The notes below the pieces were generated by a model. That model did no database searches, was not told the DNA's origin, and saw only the letters and a list, made by a program, of their open reading frames with translations. From NCBI GenBank assembly GCA_035391225.1, contig DAOPKN010000005.1, positions 1-64,000 of the forward strand: a stretch of 64,000 nt of DNA, written 5' to 3'. This DNA is from DAOPKN01 sp035391225 (GTDB lineage Bacteria > Thermotogota > Thermotogae > MWEM01). Each line of letters begins with the position of its first letter. The stretch's first letter is position 1. The position numbers and the translations under genes were made by a program. Below are positions 40,482 to 49,360 of this stretch, piece after piece.

Positions 40482-42221
40482 GTGCGAAAGAACCTTGTGT
40501 TTTCCCTGGTGCTGTTGGCCGTTGTTGCGATTTCGTTTGGCGTGACCACGGGGCAAAGCGCTGCTTCCAGCCTTGGAATGGTAGCAGCAGCCAACCCGTA
40601 TGCTGCCGAAGTCGGGGCCCAGATCCTGGAAATGGGTGGAAACGCCGTGGATGCGGCCATCGCCGTGAGTTTTGCCCTCGGGGTCGTGGAACCCTACGCT
40701 TCGGGGTTGGGTGGTGAAGGCTACGCAGTCATCACCATGAGCAACGGAGAAAAGTATGCCGTGGATTTCAAAAGCGTGGCACCGGGACTTGCTACCTACG
40801 ACAAGCTTACCGAAGATGGCTACAGGATTTCCACTGCCAACTACACCCCAAAGGGTACGTGCGTGCCCGGGGTTGTGGCCGGGATCCAGAAGATCTACGA
40901 TTTGGGCGCGACGCTGCCATTGGAAACCTTGATGGAACCCGCTATCAAGCTTGCACGTGAAGGTTTCGTGGTGAACGAAACGTTCGCCCAAACCCTTTCG
41001 GATGGGTACGAGAAACTGCTGGGAAATGGCTTCGATTTCCTCAACGAGGGGCTTGCCTGGGAAGAGGGCCAAGTTCACAAGAACGAGGCGCTGGCCCAAA
41101 CGCTCGAATCCCTTGCCAAGAATGGCTTGGACGATTTCTACACCGGGGAGCTTGCGGACAGGATCGATGCGTTCATGCAGGAAAACGAGGGGTACCTTCG
41201 CAAAAGCGACCTGGAGAACTACCGCGCGCTTGCCATGGAACCCCTTCATGGGACCTACCGCGGGTACGACGTGATCGTTCCCCATGCCCCAGTTTCCGGT
41301 CCCCAACTGCTCGCTATCTTGAACGTGCTGGAACACTTCAACCTTTCCGCGATGGGTTGGGACGACCCACTGGCCGTGCACATCATCCAGCAGGTGCTGG
41401 TGCTCGAAGACGTGGACCGCCGGTCTTTCATCAGCGATCCGGCCTTCTACGATCTGCCCACCGAGGGTTTCGCGAGCAAGGAATACGCCAAGACCCGCTT
41501 CATGAAGATTGACCTGACCCAAGCCATCGATCCGGACACCTACTTCGACCACGTGGGGAACCCTTACCCCTTCGAGGAAGGTGCAACCTACGAGCAAGTG
41601 ATGCTGCAGGAAGTGGCCCAGCAATCGCTGGTGCAAGAGGACCTTTACGAATCACCTTCCACCACGCACTTTTCGGTGGTTGACCGCTACGGCAACGCGG
41701 TGGCTTGGACCCAAACGCTTTCCAGCTTCTGGGGAACCAGCGTGTACATGGATGGTTTCTTCTTCAACAACGAGATGGGCAACTACGCCAGCTCTTACCG
41801 GGACTGGGATATCATCAACCTCACCCCGGGAATGAAACCTCGCACCACGATCTGCCCGACCATCATCCAGAAGGATGGGGAAGTGCGCTGGGTACTTGGG
41901 ACCCCCGGTGGCGGACGTATCATTTCCACCATCACCCAGCTGATCGTGGACCTGGTGGACTTTGGCATGCCTCTCGACCAGGCGGTGAAAGCTCCCAAGT
42001 TCGTCGGATACTCCAGCTACAAGGATTTGCGCATGGAAGCCGGCTTCCCAGAGGATACCGTTGCGTTCCTGCAAGATGTTCTGGGTCATGACGTGAACAT
42101 GTACGGGTACCCTGACCTTTTCTTCGGAGGCCCCAACATCATCGCGGTGGAAGAAGATGGCATGATCATCGGTGCGGGTTCGATTCGACGCAACGGAGCA
42201 GCTTCCGCGCCGGAAAAGTAA
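40482..42221 (+). CDS. ggt: Gamma-glutamyltransferase
   Basis: 579 residues. Signal peptide MRKNLVFSLVLLAVVAISFG. An N-terminal-nucleophile hydrolase that is made as a precursor and cleaves itself before a Thr. That Thr lies in STTHFSVVDRYGNAVAWTQT near residue 385, as in the known E. coli motif TTHYSVVD. Substrate-binding Gly-Gly in GTPGGGRI near 470. Hydrolyses gamma-glutamyl peptides in the periplasm or outside. Starts after AAAAGGAGG. With the two M14-like peptidases it suggests use of gamma-glutamyl compounds. Confidence 0.93.
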   Translation: MRKNLVFSLVLLAVVAISFGVTTGQSAASSLGMVAAANPYAAEVGAQILEMGGNAVDAAIAVSFALGVVEPYASGLGGEGYAVITMSNGEKYAVDFKSVAPGLATYDKLTEDGYRISTANYTPKGTCVPGVVAGIQKIYDLGATLPLETLMEPAIKLAREGFVVNETFAQTLSDGYEKLLGNGFDFLNEGLAWEEGQVHKNEALAQTLESLAKNGLDDFYTGELADRIDAFMQENEGYLRKSDLENYRALAMEPLHGTYRGYDVIVPHAPVSGPQLLAILNVLEHFNLSAMGWDDPLAVHIIQQVLVLEDVDRRSFISDPAFYDLPTEGFASKEYAKTRFMKIDLTQAIDPDTYFDHVGNPYPFEEGATYEQVMLQEVAQQSLVQEDLYESPSTTHFSVVDRYGNAVAWTQTLSSFWGTSVYMDGFFFNNEMGNYASSYRDWDIINLTPGMKPRTTICPTIIQKDGEVRWVLGTPGGGRIISTITQLIVDLVDFGMPLDQAVKAPKFVGYSSYKDLRMEAGFPEDTVAFLQDVLGHDVNMYGYPDLFFGGPNIIAVEEDGMIIGAGSIRRNGAASAPEK

Positions 42222-42240
42222 TCAAGGAGGTGTATGACCC

Positions 42241-42795
42241 GTGAAGAAAACGATCTTTGCCTTTTTGTTCCTCACCTTGTTGGCTTTCTCCGTAGGATTT
42301 TCGGCGGAAGGACTCCATTTCGATGCACCCTTGTTTATCACCTCGGGGGGGCAATCCCCGGGTGCGTTGCAGATGATGGTGCTCGCGAAAGCAGTGAAAC
42401 TCGAATACGTTTTTGAAAAGATCCTGCCCGCTGCGGAATTTGACCCCTCTTCGTTCAAAAGTGCCATGATCGTTGTGGGTGCAAGCGGAAAAGGGCTGGG
42501 TGCTGCTGGTATAGACGTGGATCAAGAAACCGAACGCGTGTTGGGAATTGCCACCCTTTGCCAGGAAAACGGCATTCCCTTGATCCTGGTGCAGCTGGAA
42601 GGAGCTGCCCGCCGCGGACCCTCGTCCGACATCATCCTGGATGCCCTGGCCCCCTTTGCCAGTGCCCTTTTCGTCAAGGCTGACGCCAACGAGGATGCCA
42701 AGTTCACCACCTTGGGCGAGGAATACGAAATTCCGCTGGTGCTTTTCGAGAAAACCACCGACATGCGGGACCTTTTGAAAGATTACTTCTTCTAA
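42241..42795 (+). CDS. Exported DUF6305-like protein
   Basis: 184 residues, GTG start behind AAGGAGG. Signal peptide ends SVGFSA. The mature part starts DAPLFITSGGQSPGALQMMV, like the DUF6305 family, and contains repeats of Rossmann-like strand-turn segments (SAMIVVGASGKGLGAAGIDV, PLILVQLEGAARRGPSSD, IPLVLFEKTTDMRDLL). No enzyme motif is seen. The family is often near TRAP-type permeases, as here, so a substrate-handling role is possible but unproven. Confidence 0.6.
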   Translation: MKKTIFAFLFLTLLAFSVGFSAEGLHFDAPLFITSGGQSPGALQMMVLAKAVKLEYVFEKILPAAEFDPSSFKSAMIVVGASGKGLGAAGIDVDQETERVLGIATLCQENGIPLILVQLEGAARRGPSSDIILDALAPFASALFVKADANEDAKFTTLGEEYEIPLVLFEKTTDMRDLLKDYFF

Positions 42796-42803
42796 GCCAC
42801 GTC

Positions 42804-42838
42804 ACCGCGCGGGATGCGTTCCCGCGCGGTTCATTTTT
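42804..42838 (+). terminator. Strong stem-loop with U-tract
   Basis: ACCGCGCGGGA (42804-42814) pairs with TCCCGCGCGGT (42820-42830), loop TGCGT, followed by TCATTTTTC. It would cut or lower transcription into the second M14-like gene. Confidence 0.75.
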
Positions 42839-42856
42839 CTGTTGGGAGTGAGCAAA

Positions 42857-43924
42857 TTGAAAAGATGCATCTTGGCGGGCATGGTGATTGCCCTGCTGGC
42901 CAGTCTTTCCTTCAGTGCGTTTCTGTACCCGGATATTCGCCCCGGTTACGGTGTCACCGGCCAGGGGTGGATTTCGGATTACTTCCCCCCGCTCCGGGGA
43001 ACCAACATGGACACCCCGCTTTTCTTCATGGACAGCGGGAAACCCGGTGCGACCTTCCTGCTCATCGGGGGGACCCATGCCCGGGAGATCGCCGGAACCA
43101 CAGCTGCCACCATTTTCCTGGAAAACGTGCAGGTGACGCAGGGCCGGGTCATCGTGCTGCCCTTTGCGAACCGAAGCGCGCTATCCATCGAGGACGAGCT
43201 GGGGAGTTCCCCCCATTTCCTCTTGGTGGAAGGCAAAAGCGGCCCACGTTTCTTGGTGTACGGTGATCGCAGGACAGATATCCGGGACCAGGGGATCGCT
43301 GATCCGGAGGTTTTCGTCCACGATCCCTCCGGCATGGAGATCGCCGACGGAGCCGAAAGCCGCAACCTGAACCGCAATTACCCCGGCAAACCCGATGGGA
43401 ACCCCACGCAGCAACTGGCTTTTGCTATCCTGGAAATGATTCGCTCGGAAGACGTGGATTTCTGCCTGGACATGCACGAGAGTGGAACCCCCGACCGGGT
43501 GGAGTTGGAATCCGGCGAGGTGTACGGGGGAAGCCGCCTTGCGTACATGTTGGTGTGCCATCCACAAGGACTGGAAATCGGGGCCATGGCACTCTTCGAG
43601 ATGGAAGACCTGGGGATTTCCATGCAGTTGGAAGAGTCCAGTACGGAATTCCGTGGGTTGAGCCACCGAGAGATCGGCGACCATTCGGATTGCCTCTCGT
43701 TCTTGTCCGAATCTCCCAACCCTGGTCAGGATCGCTGGAGAAAAGACCCCGATGTGTTGACGGACCCCGTGTATTCCCTCGCGCACCGTGTGGGTATGCA
43801 CTACGAGGTCATCCGCGCGCTTTTCACTAATTACGAACTGTGGATGGGAAACCCAGTTTGCGTGGAAGGGCTTCCCAGGGAATCAGAACTGGTTGCGCAA
43901 GGGATTGGGGCGTTCCTGAATTAA
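42857..43924 (+). CDS. Exported M14-like metallopeptidase B
   Basis: 355 residues from TTG 42857, with GGGAGTG upstream. Signal helix LAGMVIALLASLSFSA. Zinc ligand motifs GGTHAREIAG and CLDMHESGT match peptidase A, as do the ends LSESPNPGQDRW and NLNRNYPGKPDGNPT. The pair therefore came from duplication, but identity looks moderate. It is probably specific for a different acyl or gamma-linked group. Next gene is the TRAP-type permease. Confidence 0.82.
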   Translation: MKRCILAGMVIALLASLSFSAFLYPDIRPGYGVTGQGWISDYFPPLRGTNMDTPLFFMDSGKPGATFLLIGGTHAREIAGTTAATIFLENVQVTQGRVIVLPFANRSALSIEDELGSSPHFLLVEGKSGPRFLVYGDRRTDIRDQGIADPEVFVHDPSGMEIADGAESRNLNRNYPGKPDGNPTQQLAFAILEMIRSEDVDFCLDMHESGTPDRVELESGEVYGGSRLAYMLVCHPQGLEIGAMALFEMEDLGISMQLEESSTEFRGLSHREIGDHSDCLSFLSESPNPGQDRWRKDPDVLTDPVYSLAHRVGMHYEVIRALFTNYELWMGNPVCVEGLPRESELVAQGIGAFLN

Positions 43925-43954
43925 TCGAAACCGCAAAGAAGGGGGAGGTTGCTG

Positions 43955-45304
43955 TTGAACCCGGAATCCATTTACTTTTTCTTGATGCTGGGTAGTTTCG
44001 TTGCTCTTGCGGCGATCAAGGTACCCATTTCCGTTTCGCTGATGTTCTCTGCGTTGGTTGGGGCGCTCGCGAGCGGCCATTTCTTCCCGGTGCGTCACCT
44101 GGTGGAAGGTGGATTCGGGTATTTCGATGCCATCCTGGTGATTGCCACCGCCATGATCTTCATGGAGAGCATTCGTTTTTCCGGGTTGTTGGAAGACATG
44201 GCCCGACGTCTCACCCGAACGTTTCACCGTCGCCCCCTTTTCCTGCTCATGGTGATGACCTTCTTCATCATGATTGCGGGAATGATCACGGGGTCTTCCT
44301 CCGCCGCGGTCTTGACCACTGGTGCCATCGCTTTCCCGGTGCTCACCGACCTGGGTTTCCGAAAACCCCGTGCTGGCGCATTGATCGCCATGGCTTCGAT
44401 CTTCGGGATGATCGCCCCACCGATCAACATCCCCGCGATGATCATCGGGCAAGGCGTGGACATGCCGTATATCGGTTTCACCGCACCCCTTCTTCTGCTG
44501 ACCTTCCCGCTGGCGATCGCAACCGCGTTGCTCCTTGGCTTTCGTGTCGTGAAACCCGTGGACGTGAGCAAGCTTCCCTCCCTGCCCCCCTGGAAAAAGG
44601 CCTGGGTGATGTACATTCCACTGGCATTACTCGTTGTGGGCATGGTTCTGGAAAATTCGCGCTTTTCCCTTTCCCTGGGACTGCCTTTGATTTTCCTTGC
44701 CTGCGCCATCGTGGCGAGCTTTTCGGGGAAGAAGAGCAGTTTCTGGAAAGTTTCGTTGCGCGCGCTCAAAGAATCCATCGGTATCCTCTCCATCTTGGTG
44801 GGTGTGGGCATGTTCATCCAGGTGATGACCCTGAACGGAACGCGCGGACTCATCGTGTCCTTCTTGAACGATTTACCCTCGGGGCTGGCTCTTCTGGGTA
44901 TTGCGGTGGGGGTTCCGCTGTTCGGGGCGGTTTCTTCCTACGGTGCCGCATCGGTGTTGGGTGTGCCGTTCCTGTTGGCCTTCCTTGGGCAAAACGACAT
45001 CATGGTGTGCTCGGCGCTCGCCCTTTTGGCCGGACTCGGGGACATGGTTCCCCCCACTGCTCTGGCTGGTATCTTTGCGGCGCATGTTGTCGGAGAGAAG
45101 AATTACTTCACCGTGTGGTGGCGTTCCATGCCTTCGTTCTTTCTCACAATGGTTTTCGCCACGCTCGCCCTGGTCTTTTCGCGGGGTTTCGGGGACGTGG
45201 CAGGTTCTCCCCTCTTTCTCCCCCTTTTCCTGGGAGCCCTCGTGGTGCTGGGGTTGTTGTTGATATGGGTTGACGGTGTGCGCCAGAGGAGGTGGGCGAA
45301 ATGA
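43955..45304 (+). CDS. TRAP-type large permease (DctM-like)
   Basis: 449 residues from TTG 43955, six bases after GGGGGAGG; the TTG at 43949 is too close to it. About twelve hydrophobic helices and the DctM-type segments ITGSSSAAVLTTGAIAFPV and MIAPPINIPAMIIGQG. TRAP transporters take up carboxylates with a Na+ gradient and need a binding protein and a small DctQ subunit. No normal DctQ or TRAP binding protein is adjacent; a 47-residue membrane protein overlaps its stop, so the system may be reduced. Confidence 0.85.
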   Translation: MNPESIYFFLMLGSFVALAAIKVPISVSLMFSALVGALASGHFFPVRHLVEGGFGYFDAILVIATAMIFMESIRFSGLLEDMARRLTRTFHRRPLFLLMVMTFFIMIAGMITGSSSAAVLTTGAIAFPVLTDLGFRKPRAGALIAMASIFGMIAPPINIPAMIIGQGVDMPYIGFTAPLLLLTFPLAIATALLLGFRVVKPVDVSKLPSLPPWKKAWVMYIPLALLVVGMVLENSRFSLSLGLPLIFLACAIVASFSGKKSSFWKVSLRALKESIGILSILVGVGMFIQVMTLNGTRGLIVSFLNDLPSGLALLGIAVGVPLFGAVSSYGAASVLGVPFLLAFLGQNDIMVCSALALLAGLGDMVPPTALAGIFAAHVVGEKNYFTVWWRSMPSFFLTMVFATLALVFSRGFGDVAGSPLFLPLFLGALVVLGLLLIWVDGVRQRRWAK

Positions 45305-45444
45305 TGTGGGTGTACAAAGTCATGCTGGTCTTCCTGGTGGCCGTTTTTCTCCGCATCGTGTACCGGGATGCCAAGAAGTGGGACTGGGTGATGATTGGGA
45401 TGATCCTGGTGCCCATGGTACTGCGCGTGCTGGGGGTAAAGTAA
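45301..45444 (+). CDS. 47-residue membrane protein coupled to the permease
   Basis: Starts with ATG at 45301 overlapping the permease stop (ATGA). The product MMWVYKVMLVFLVAVFLRIV is one helix, followed by the polar YRDAKKWDW and a second hydrophobic stretch (VMIGMILVPMVLRVLGV). Its overlap and the terminator 1 base later argue that it is a real gene. It may be a minimal DctQ-like partner of the permease or a stabiliser; no family is recognised. Confidence 0.65.
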   Translation: MMWVYKVMLVFLVAVFLRIVYRDAKKWDWVMIGMILVPMVLRVLGVK

Positions 45445-45476
45445 AACGAAGGCCGCGGAAGCGGCCTTCGTTTTTT
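45445..45476. terminator. Bidirectional terminator after the permease operon
   Basis: AACGAAGGCCGC (45445-45456), loop GGAA, GCGGCCTTCGTT (45461-45472), then T. Perfect 12-bp stem serving the plus-strand operon and the converging Spy-like gene. Confidence 0.92.
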
Positions 45477-45494
45477 GCAAGGGGCTTGGGAGAC

Positions 45495-46214
45495 TTATTG
45501 CAGGAACATCTCGAGCACTTCAATGGCGTTGGGGGAAAGGAAGAGCATGTACAGCGTGTCGGTTGCGTTGTAGCCTTGCAGCGGGCCCATGTTGTTGCGC
45601 AGTACCCTGCCGGGAAGTCCTTCGGTGTCTTCACCCGCTTGGGAGATGCGATCGCGTACCCGTTCGGCGATTTGCCCCGCGTTGGGCAGCACCTTCTGTG
45701 CCCGTTCCTTCACTTGCCGCACCAGCATCGGGTTGTTTTCCACGGCTTGCTGTACCTTCTCCATAACGGGGGCAGCGCGCTCCTTCAACTGGGCAATCGC
45801 GTGCAGCTTGTAGTTTTCCACCTGTGCGGCGGTGAAGATGGTTTTCATTTCCTCCACGTACTCTTCCACGGCGGTTTTTCCATTTTCCACAGCGGTTTCC
45901 GCCTCACCGTGCAAGCGTTGGGCTTCTTCCACGTTGCCGTCCACCATTTGTGCCAGCGCGTCTTCCAGGTAATGCGTTCCGTTGTCCTTGATTCCATCCA
46001 GTTTCTCTCGGGTGGCCAGTGCCAGATCGTGTACCTGTGCGATCTGTTCCGGTGTCATTTCCAGCACGTTCACCAGTTCGGCGATGCGGTATTGCATCTG
46101 CAGTGCCACGATCTCGGCATTTTCCTCGGTCAGCATCGCTTGCCCCAGTGGCAGTGCGAACGTCATTCCCACGAGTACCAGTAGTGTTGCTCCCATCATC
46201 ATTGCTTTCTTCAT
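45495..46214 (-). CDS. Periplasmic helical protein, Spy/CpxP-like
   Basis: 239 residues. Signal peptide MKKAMMMGATLLVLVGMTFA, then an almost all-helical body with MTPEQIAQVHDLALATREKLD (an LTxxQ-type motif of Spy/CpxP proteins) near residue 53 and VDGNVEEAQRLHGE. Spy-like proteins act as periplasmic chaperones or metal/stress sensors. No partner sensor gene is near. CGGAGGTG precedes ATG. A TATACT box on the minus strand (46254-46249) is the likely -10. Confidence 0.55.
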   Translation of the reverse strand: MKKAMMMGATLLVLVGMTFALPLGQAMLTEENAEIVALQMQYRIAELVNVLEMTPEQIAQVHDLALATREKLDGIKDNGTHYLEDALAQMVDGNVEEAQRLHGEAETAVENGKTAVEEYVEEMKTIFTAAQVENYKLHAIAQLKERAAPVMEKVQQAVENNPMLVRQVKERAQKVLPNAGQIAERVRDRISQAGEDTEGLPGRVLRNNMGPLQGYNATDTLYMLFLSPNAIEVLEMFLQ

Positions 46215-46282
46215 TTCCGTTCACCTCCGAATTTGTTTTTACATCCCGAGTATACCGATCGGAACATAAAGAAAGCGTGAAG

Positions 46283-46310
46283 AAAAAAACCCCCAGAAAA
46301 TCAGGGGGTT
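46283..46310 (-). terminator. Terminator of the flagellar operon
   Basis: On the minus strand AACCCCC pairs with GGGGGTT around a nine-base loop that includes the flgJ stop codon, followed by seven T. Confidence 0.88.
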
Positions 46311-46633
46311 GTGCGAGCGGTTTGCTTGACTTGGCGGTACACGGCTTCTCCCATTTGCTTGAGCGTTTGCCGTGCCGCCACCTGCGCGTACTCGTCGTAG
46401 AGCATCTGGCGGAACCAACTTTCGCCGAAGCCTTCACCCATCAATCCACTTCGGGGGATGGCTTCGTCCATGTCCTTGAAGATCTTGGACAGGAAAACGG
46501 AAACGAACTCGTTCACCGCTTCGCGCAACTGGGTATCTTGCAGGTCTTTCTGTGAAGAAACGCGGGTCAGGGCATTTTGGGTGGACTGGATCCGCGTGGA
46601 AGTATGGTCAACCGGGGGGATGAGGGCATCCAT
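46301..46633 (-). CDS. flgJ: Flagellar rod-binding protein, FlgJ N-terminal type
   Basis: 110 residues with the rod-binding pattern EFVSVFLSKIFKDMDEAIPR, WFRQMLYDEYAQVAARQ. Unlike E. coli FlgJ (313 residues) it lacks the muramidase domain, so peptidoglycan opening is done by another enzyme. Start ATG 46633 has GGGGG upstream. It caps rod growth at the tip during flagellar assembly. Last gene of the operon. Confidence 0.85.
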   Translation of the reverse strand: MDALIPPVDHTSTRIQSTQNALTRVSSQKDLQDTQLREAVNEFVSVFLSKIFKDMDEAIPRSGLMGEGFGESWFRQMLYDEYAQVAARQTLKQMGEAVYRQVKQTARTTP

Positions 46634-46644
46634 CTGCACACCCC

Positions 46645-47655
46645 CTACATCATGATGACCTGGGCGTGCAACACCCCGGCATCTTTCATGGCTTGGACAA
46701 CGGCAACGATATCTTGTGGCGTGGCTCCCACCGCTTTGAGTGCGGTGATCAGGTTCTGAATGGAGCTTTCGGGCCCCGGGTTGTCGCCCTCGGTGACCAT
46801 GCCGTTGCGAATGGTGATGTTGAACCCGCCGTAGGACACGGAGAAGTCGTCTACCTTCACCTCGCCCCCCATCACGATGGTCCCGGTGCGCTCGTTGATC
46901 ACCACGCGGGCCACCACGTCGGGCACCACTTCCACTTCCTCCACGATGGAAAGGAAGGTGATCAGGTCATCCACGAAAACATCCGGCACCTTGACCTTGA
47001 TGGTGGAAGCATCCAGCGCGCGGGAAATGCTTTCGCCGAAGCGGGTATTGAGTGCCTGCGAAACACGGGCGGCTGTTGTGAAGTCAGGATTGAGAAGCAA
47101 CAGCGAAATCGAGTTGGCGTCCACGATTTCGGTGGGGATTTCCTTTTCCACGATGGCGCCTCCGGGCATGGTGGCAACCACGGGGTAACGCGTTTGCAGG
47201 TTGATCGAAGACTTCACGTCGTCCCCACCCAGGCTCAACTGCCCCTGGGCCACCGCGTACACAACACCGTCTGCACCGTACAGCGGGGTTTGCAGCAGCA
47301 CACCGTTTGCCAACGATTGGGCATCCCCGATGGAGGAAACTTGCACGTCCAGGCGCATGCCTTCCTTGAAGAAGGGGGGGATGTCGGCGGTCACCATCAC
47401 CAGCGCGGTGTTTTCCGATTCCAGGTCGCTCTGGGTGACGGCGATCCCGAAATTCTTTAGCATGTTGCTCAGCAACGTGGAAGGAACGCTTCCGGAGTCT
47501 CCCGTGCCGTCCAACCCTACGACAAGCCCAACGCCAAAGAGCTGGTTGTCCCGGGCACCGCGGAAGCGGGCGATGTCTTTCAACCGCACGAGGGCGCCGA
47601 GCGATAGCCCCACCCCCAAAAGCAGAATCAGTGAAACGAGCAAAATCTTCTTCAT
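46645..47655 (-). CDS. flgI: Flagellar P-ring protein FlgI
   Basis: 336 residues, signal peptide ends LSLGA, followed by LVRLKDIARFRGARDNQLFG and GVGLVVGLDGTGDS, the FlgI signature. Forms the peptidoglycan ring around the rod together with FlgA help. ATG overlaps the flgH stop by one base. Its presence with flgH shows a Gram-negative type basal body. Confidence 0.96.
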   Translation of the reverse strand: MKKILLVSLILLLGVGLSLGALVRLKDIARFRGARDNQLFGVGLVVGLDGTGDSGSVPSTLLSNMLKNFGIAVTQSDLESENTALVMVTADIPPFFKEGMRLDVQVSSIGDAQSLANGVLLQTPLYGADGVVYAVAQGQLSLGGDDVKSSINLQTRYPVVATMPGGAIVEKEIPTEIVDANSISLLLLNPDFTTAARVSQALNTRFGESISRALDASTIKVKVPDVFVDDLITFLSIVEEVEVVPDVVARVVINERTGTIVMGGEVKVDDFSVSYGGFNITIRNGMVTEGDNPGPESSIQNLITALKAVGATPQDIVAVVQAMKDAGVLHAQVIMM

Positions 47656-48266
47656 TAGAAAATCACCCCTGCCAGTCCGGAAAGGATAAAGCCGATCCAG
47701 TTATCTTCCGACGGATCTTGCTGGAACACCACGTCCCCGTTGTACCAGAGCTTTGCGTCCGCAATCTTGAACGAGTCGATGGTGTTTTCCGCGGAAATGT
47801 CGGCGGGGCGCACCAAACCCTCGATCACCAGTTCCCTGCGGTCTTGCCCCACCTTGACCTCTTTTCGTCCCATGATCTTGAGGTTGCCGTTCTCGTTGAT
47901 TTCCTGAACGATGGCGGCGATCTTTGCGGTTACCTGGGATTTCACCGTATTGGCCGTTTCGGATACCTGCGCATCTTCCTCTCCGCCCATGGGAATGAAG
48001 TCGGAAAGATCAATGTTGCTGATATTTTTGATGATGGATAGCGTGGAAGTAAGCAAACCACCCGCCTTGTCATCGGTTTGGTCGCTTTGGTTCATGGTCA
48101 TGCTTTCCACGATGAGAATGGTGAGGATATCTCCCACCTGGTATGCCTTGTTGTCGGAAAAAAGGTTCTTGAATTGTTGGTTCCCAGAGCTCTGCCACAG
48201 CGAGGTGGAAAAAACGAATGTCCCCCACCAAAGCACCGTGACCAACAAAACGAGTGTTCTTTTCAT
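47655..48266 (-). CDS. flgH: Flagellar L-ring protein FlgH
   Basis: 203 residues. Signal segment (LVLLVTVLWWGTFVFS) and the FlgH pattern KAYQVGDILTILIVESMTMNQ and IVQEINENGNLKIMGRKEVK. In E. coli FlgH is a lipoprotein with a Cys after the signal; here no Cys is present (STSLWQSSG), so lipid anchoring is absent. Forms the outer-membrane ring. It follows flgA by 17 bases. Confidence 0.94.
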   Translation of the reverse strand: MKRTLVLLVTVLWWGTFVFSTSLWQSSGNQQFKNLFSDNKAYQVGDILTILIVESMTMNQSDQTDDKAGGLLTSTLSIIKNISNIDLSDFIPMGGEEDAQVSETANTVKSQVTAKIAAIVQEINENGNLKIMGRKEVKVGQDRRELVIEGLVRPADISAENTIDSFKIADAKLWYNGDVVFQQDPSEDNWIGFILSGLAGVIF

Positions 48267-48283
48267 GTTGCCTCCAACGGGTG

Positions 48284-49360
48284 TTATTCCCCCAGAATGG
48301 TGAGTATCGGCCCGGGGTCGATCCTCCCACGAACCAGGATACCGGTGTCATTGTTGCGCGCCGAAACGATATCTCCCAGCTTGGCATCCGCCAAAAGCGT
48401 GACGAAGGTCGAGACACGCACCCCCCCAAGCGAAATCATCGCGACGATGGTTTGCCCCTTGCGCACGTACGGCGGAGGTTCCAGCATGGAATCGGTCAAA
48501 ACCGTTCCGGCGGGAAGGTACCGCCGCGCCACGAAGCCGTCTGGGAAGGTTTCCGGGGTGTAGGCCCCGAGGTTCTCGAAATAATTGCGCTCCTCGAAAC
48601 GAATGGAATCGGAACCAACGACATCCTTGTACTGGATATTTCTCTGGGCCAGTGCAACCTTCCTTAACCATTGGGGGCGGACTTTTCCCATCCAGTTGCC
48701 CTTGATCTCCGGTGCCCGAAGTTGAACCAGGAAAACCCCCGGCGAAAAGGGAGAAAAGGATACCGTTGTCTGTTTGGGCCAGAGGAGTTCCGAAACGGGT
48801 AAAGCATCGAGGCATTCAAACAGAATGGAAGTGCTGGGTGTGGATTCCCGAAGGGACGCGGGGAGGTATTGCTCCAAGAAGGCTTCTCGTAGGAAAGCAA
48901 GGGTTTGCACACTATCCCCTTCTGGAGGATTCGCAGAAACGGGTCCGGTGGAAGAGGAATCGGGACGCACCGCGGACGTGGATTGGCCCCGCACAACCTG
49001 GATTTGTTCGAAATCCACGGGTTCTACCTGGAAAGCAGTGGAAAGCATGGCTTGCAACCGGGAGCGCACGTAATCGCTGTCCAGCGTGAGCACGCGCCCT
49101 GCCAAGGGAGCGTAGCCGAAGATCAACGGGTAAAATTCCTTCTGTAACGTGGGGTCGGGAAGGAGAACTTCAAAGAAATCGGAGAAGAAAATGCGCGATT
49201 GCTCGAAGGGGATCAAAACGTTTTGCTGTAACTGCAACACCACCACGGTAACGGTAGCATCCGTTGCAATAGGAGATGGTTGTTCCCCGAATGCTGGGTT
49301 CGCAAGAACAACCATCGCCAAGAGAAGAAAAAACCAGAATGCGTGGAAGCGCTCCGTCAA
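48284..49360 (-). CDS. flgA: FlgA, P-ring assembly chaperone, long form
   Basis: 358 residues with TTG start overlapping the fliE stop (TTGA). Signal peptide FHAFWFFLLLAMVVLANPAF. The C-terminal third (about 240-358) is a SAF/FlgA domain (FVARRYLPAGTVLTDSMLE, VRKGQTIVAMISLGGVRVST, VSARNNDTGILVRGRIDPG). The first 230 residues are unrecognised; E. coli FlgA has 219 residues in total, so this protein has an added N-terminal half. Needed to polymerise FlgI. Confidence 0.85.
   Translation of the reverse strand: MTERFHAFWFFLLLAMVVLANPAFGEQPSPIATDATVTVVVLQLQQNVLIPFEQSRIFFSDFFEVLLPDPTLQKEFYPLIFGYAPLAGRVLTLDSDYVRSRLQAMLSTAFQVEPVDFEQIQVVRGQSTSAVRPDSSSTGPVSANPPEGDSVQTLAFLREAFLEQYLPASLRESTPSTSILFECLDALPVSELLWPKQTTVSFSPFSPGVFLVQLRAPEIKGNWMGKVRPQWLRKVALAQRNIQYKDVVGSDSIRFEERNYFENLGAYTPETFPDGFVARRYLPAGTVLTDSMLEPPPYVRKGQTIVAMISLGGVRVSTFVTLLADAKLGDIVSARNNDTGILVRGRIDPGPILTILGE

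Noticed and set aside
39045..41636. 863-codon open frame on the minus strand opposite the M14-like and ggt genes
   Set aside because: It overlaps two well-supported genes on the plus strand. Its product is His- and Gly-rich with no domain or signal peptide, as expected for an antisense shadow in this codon usage.
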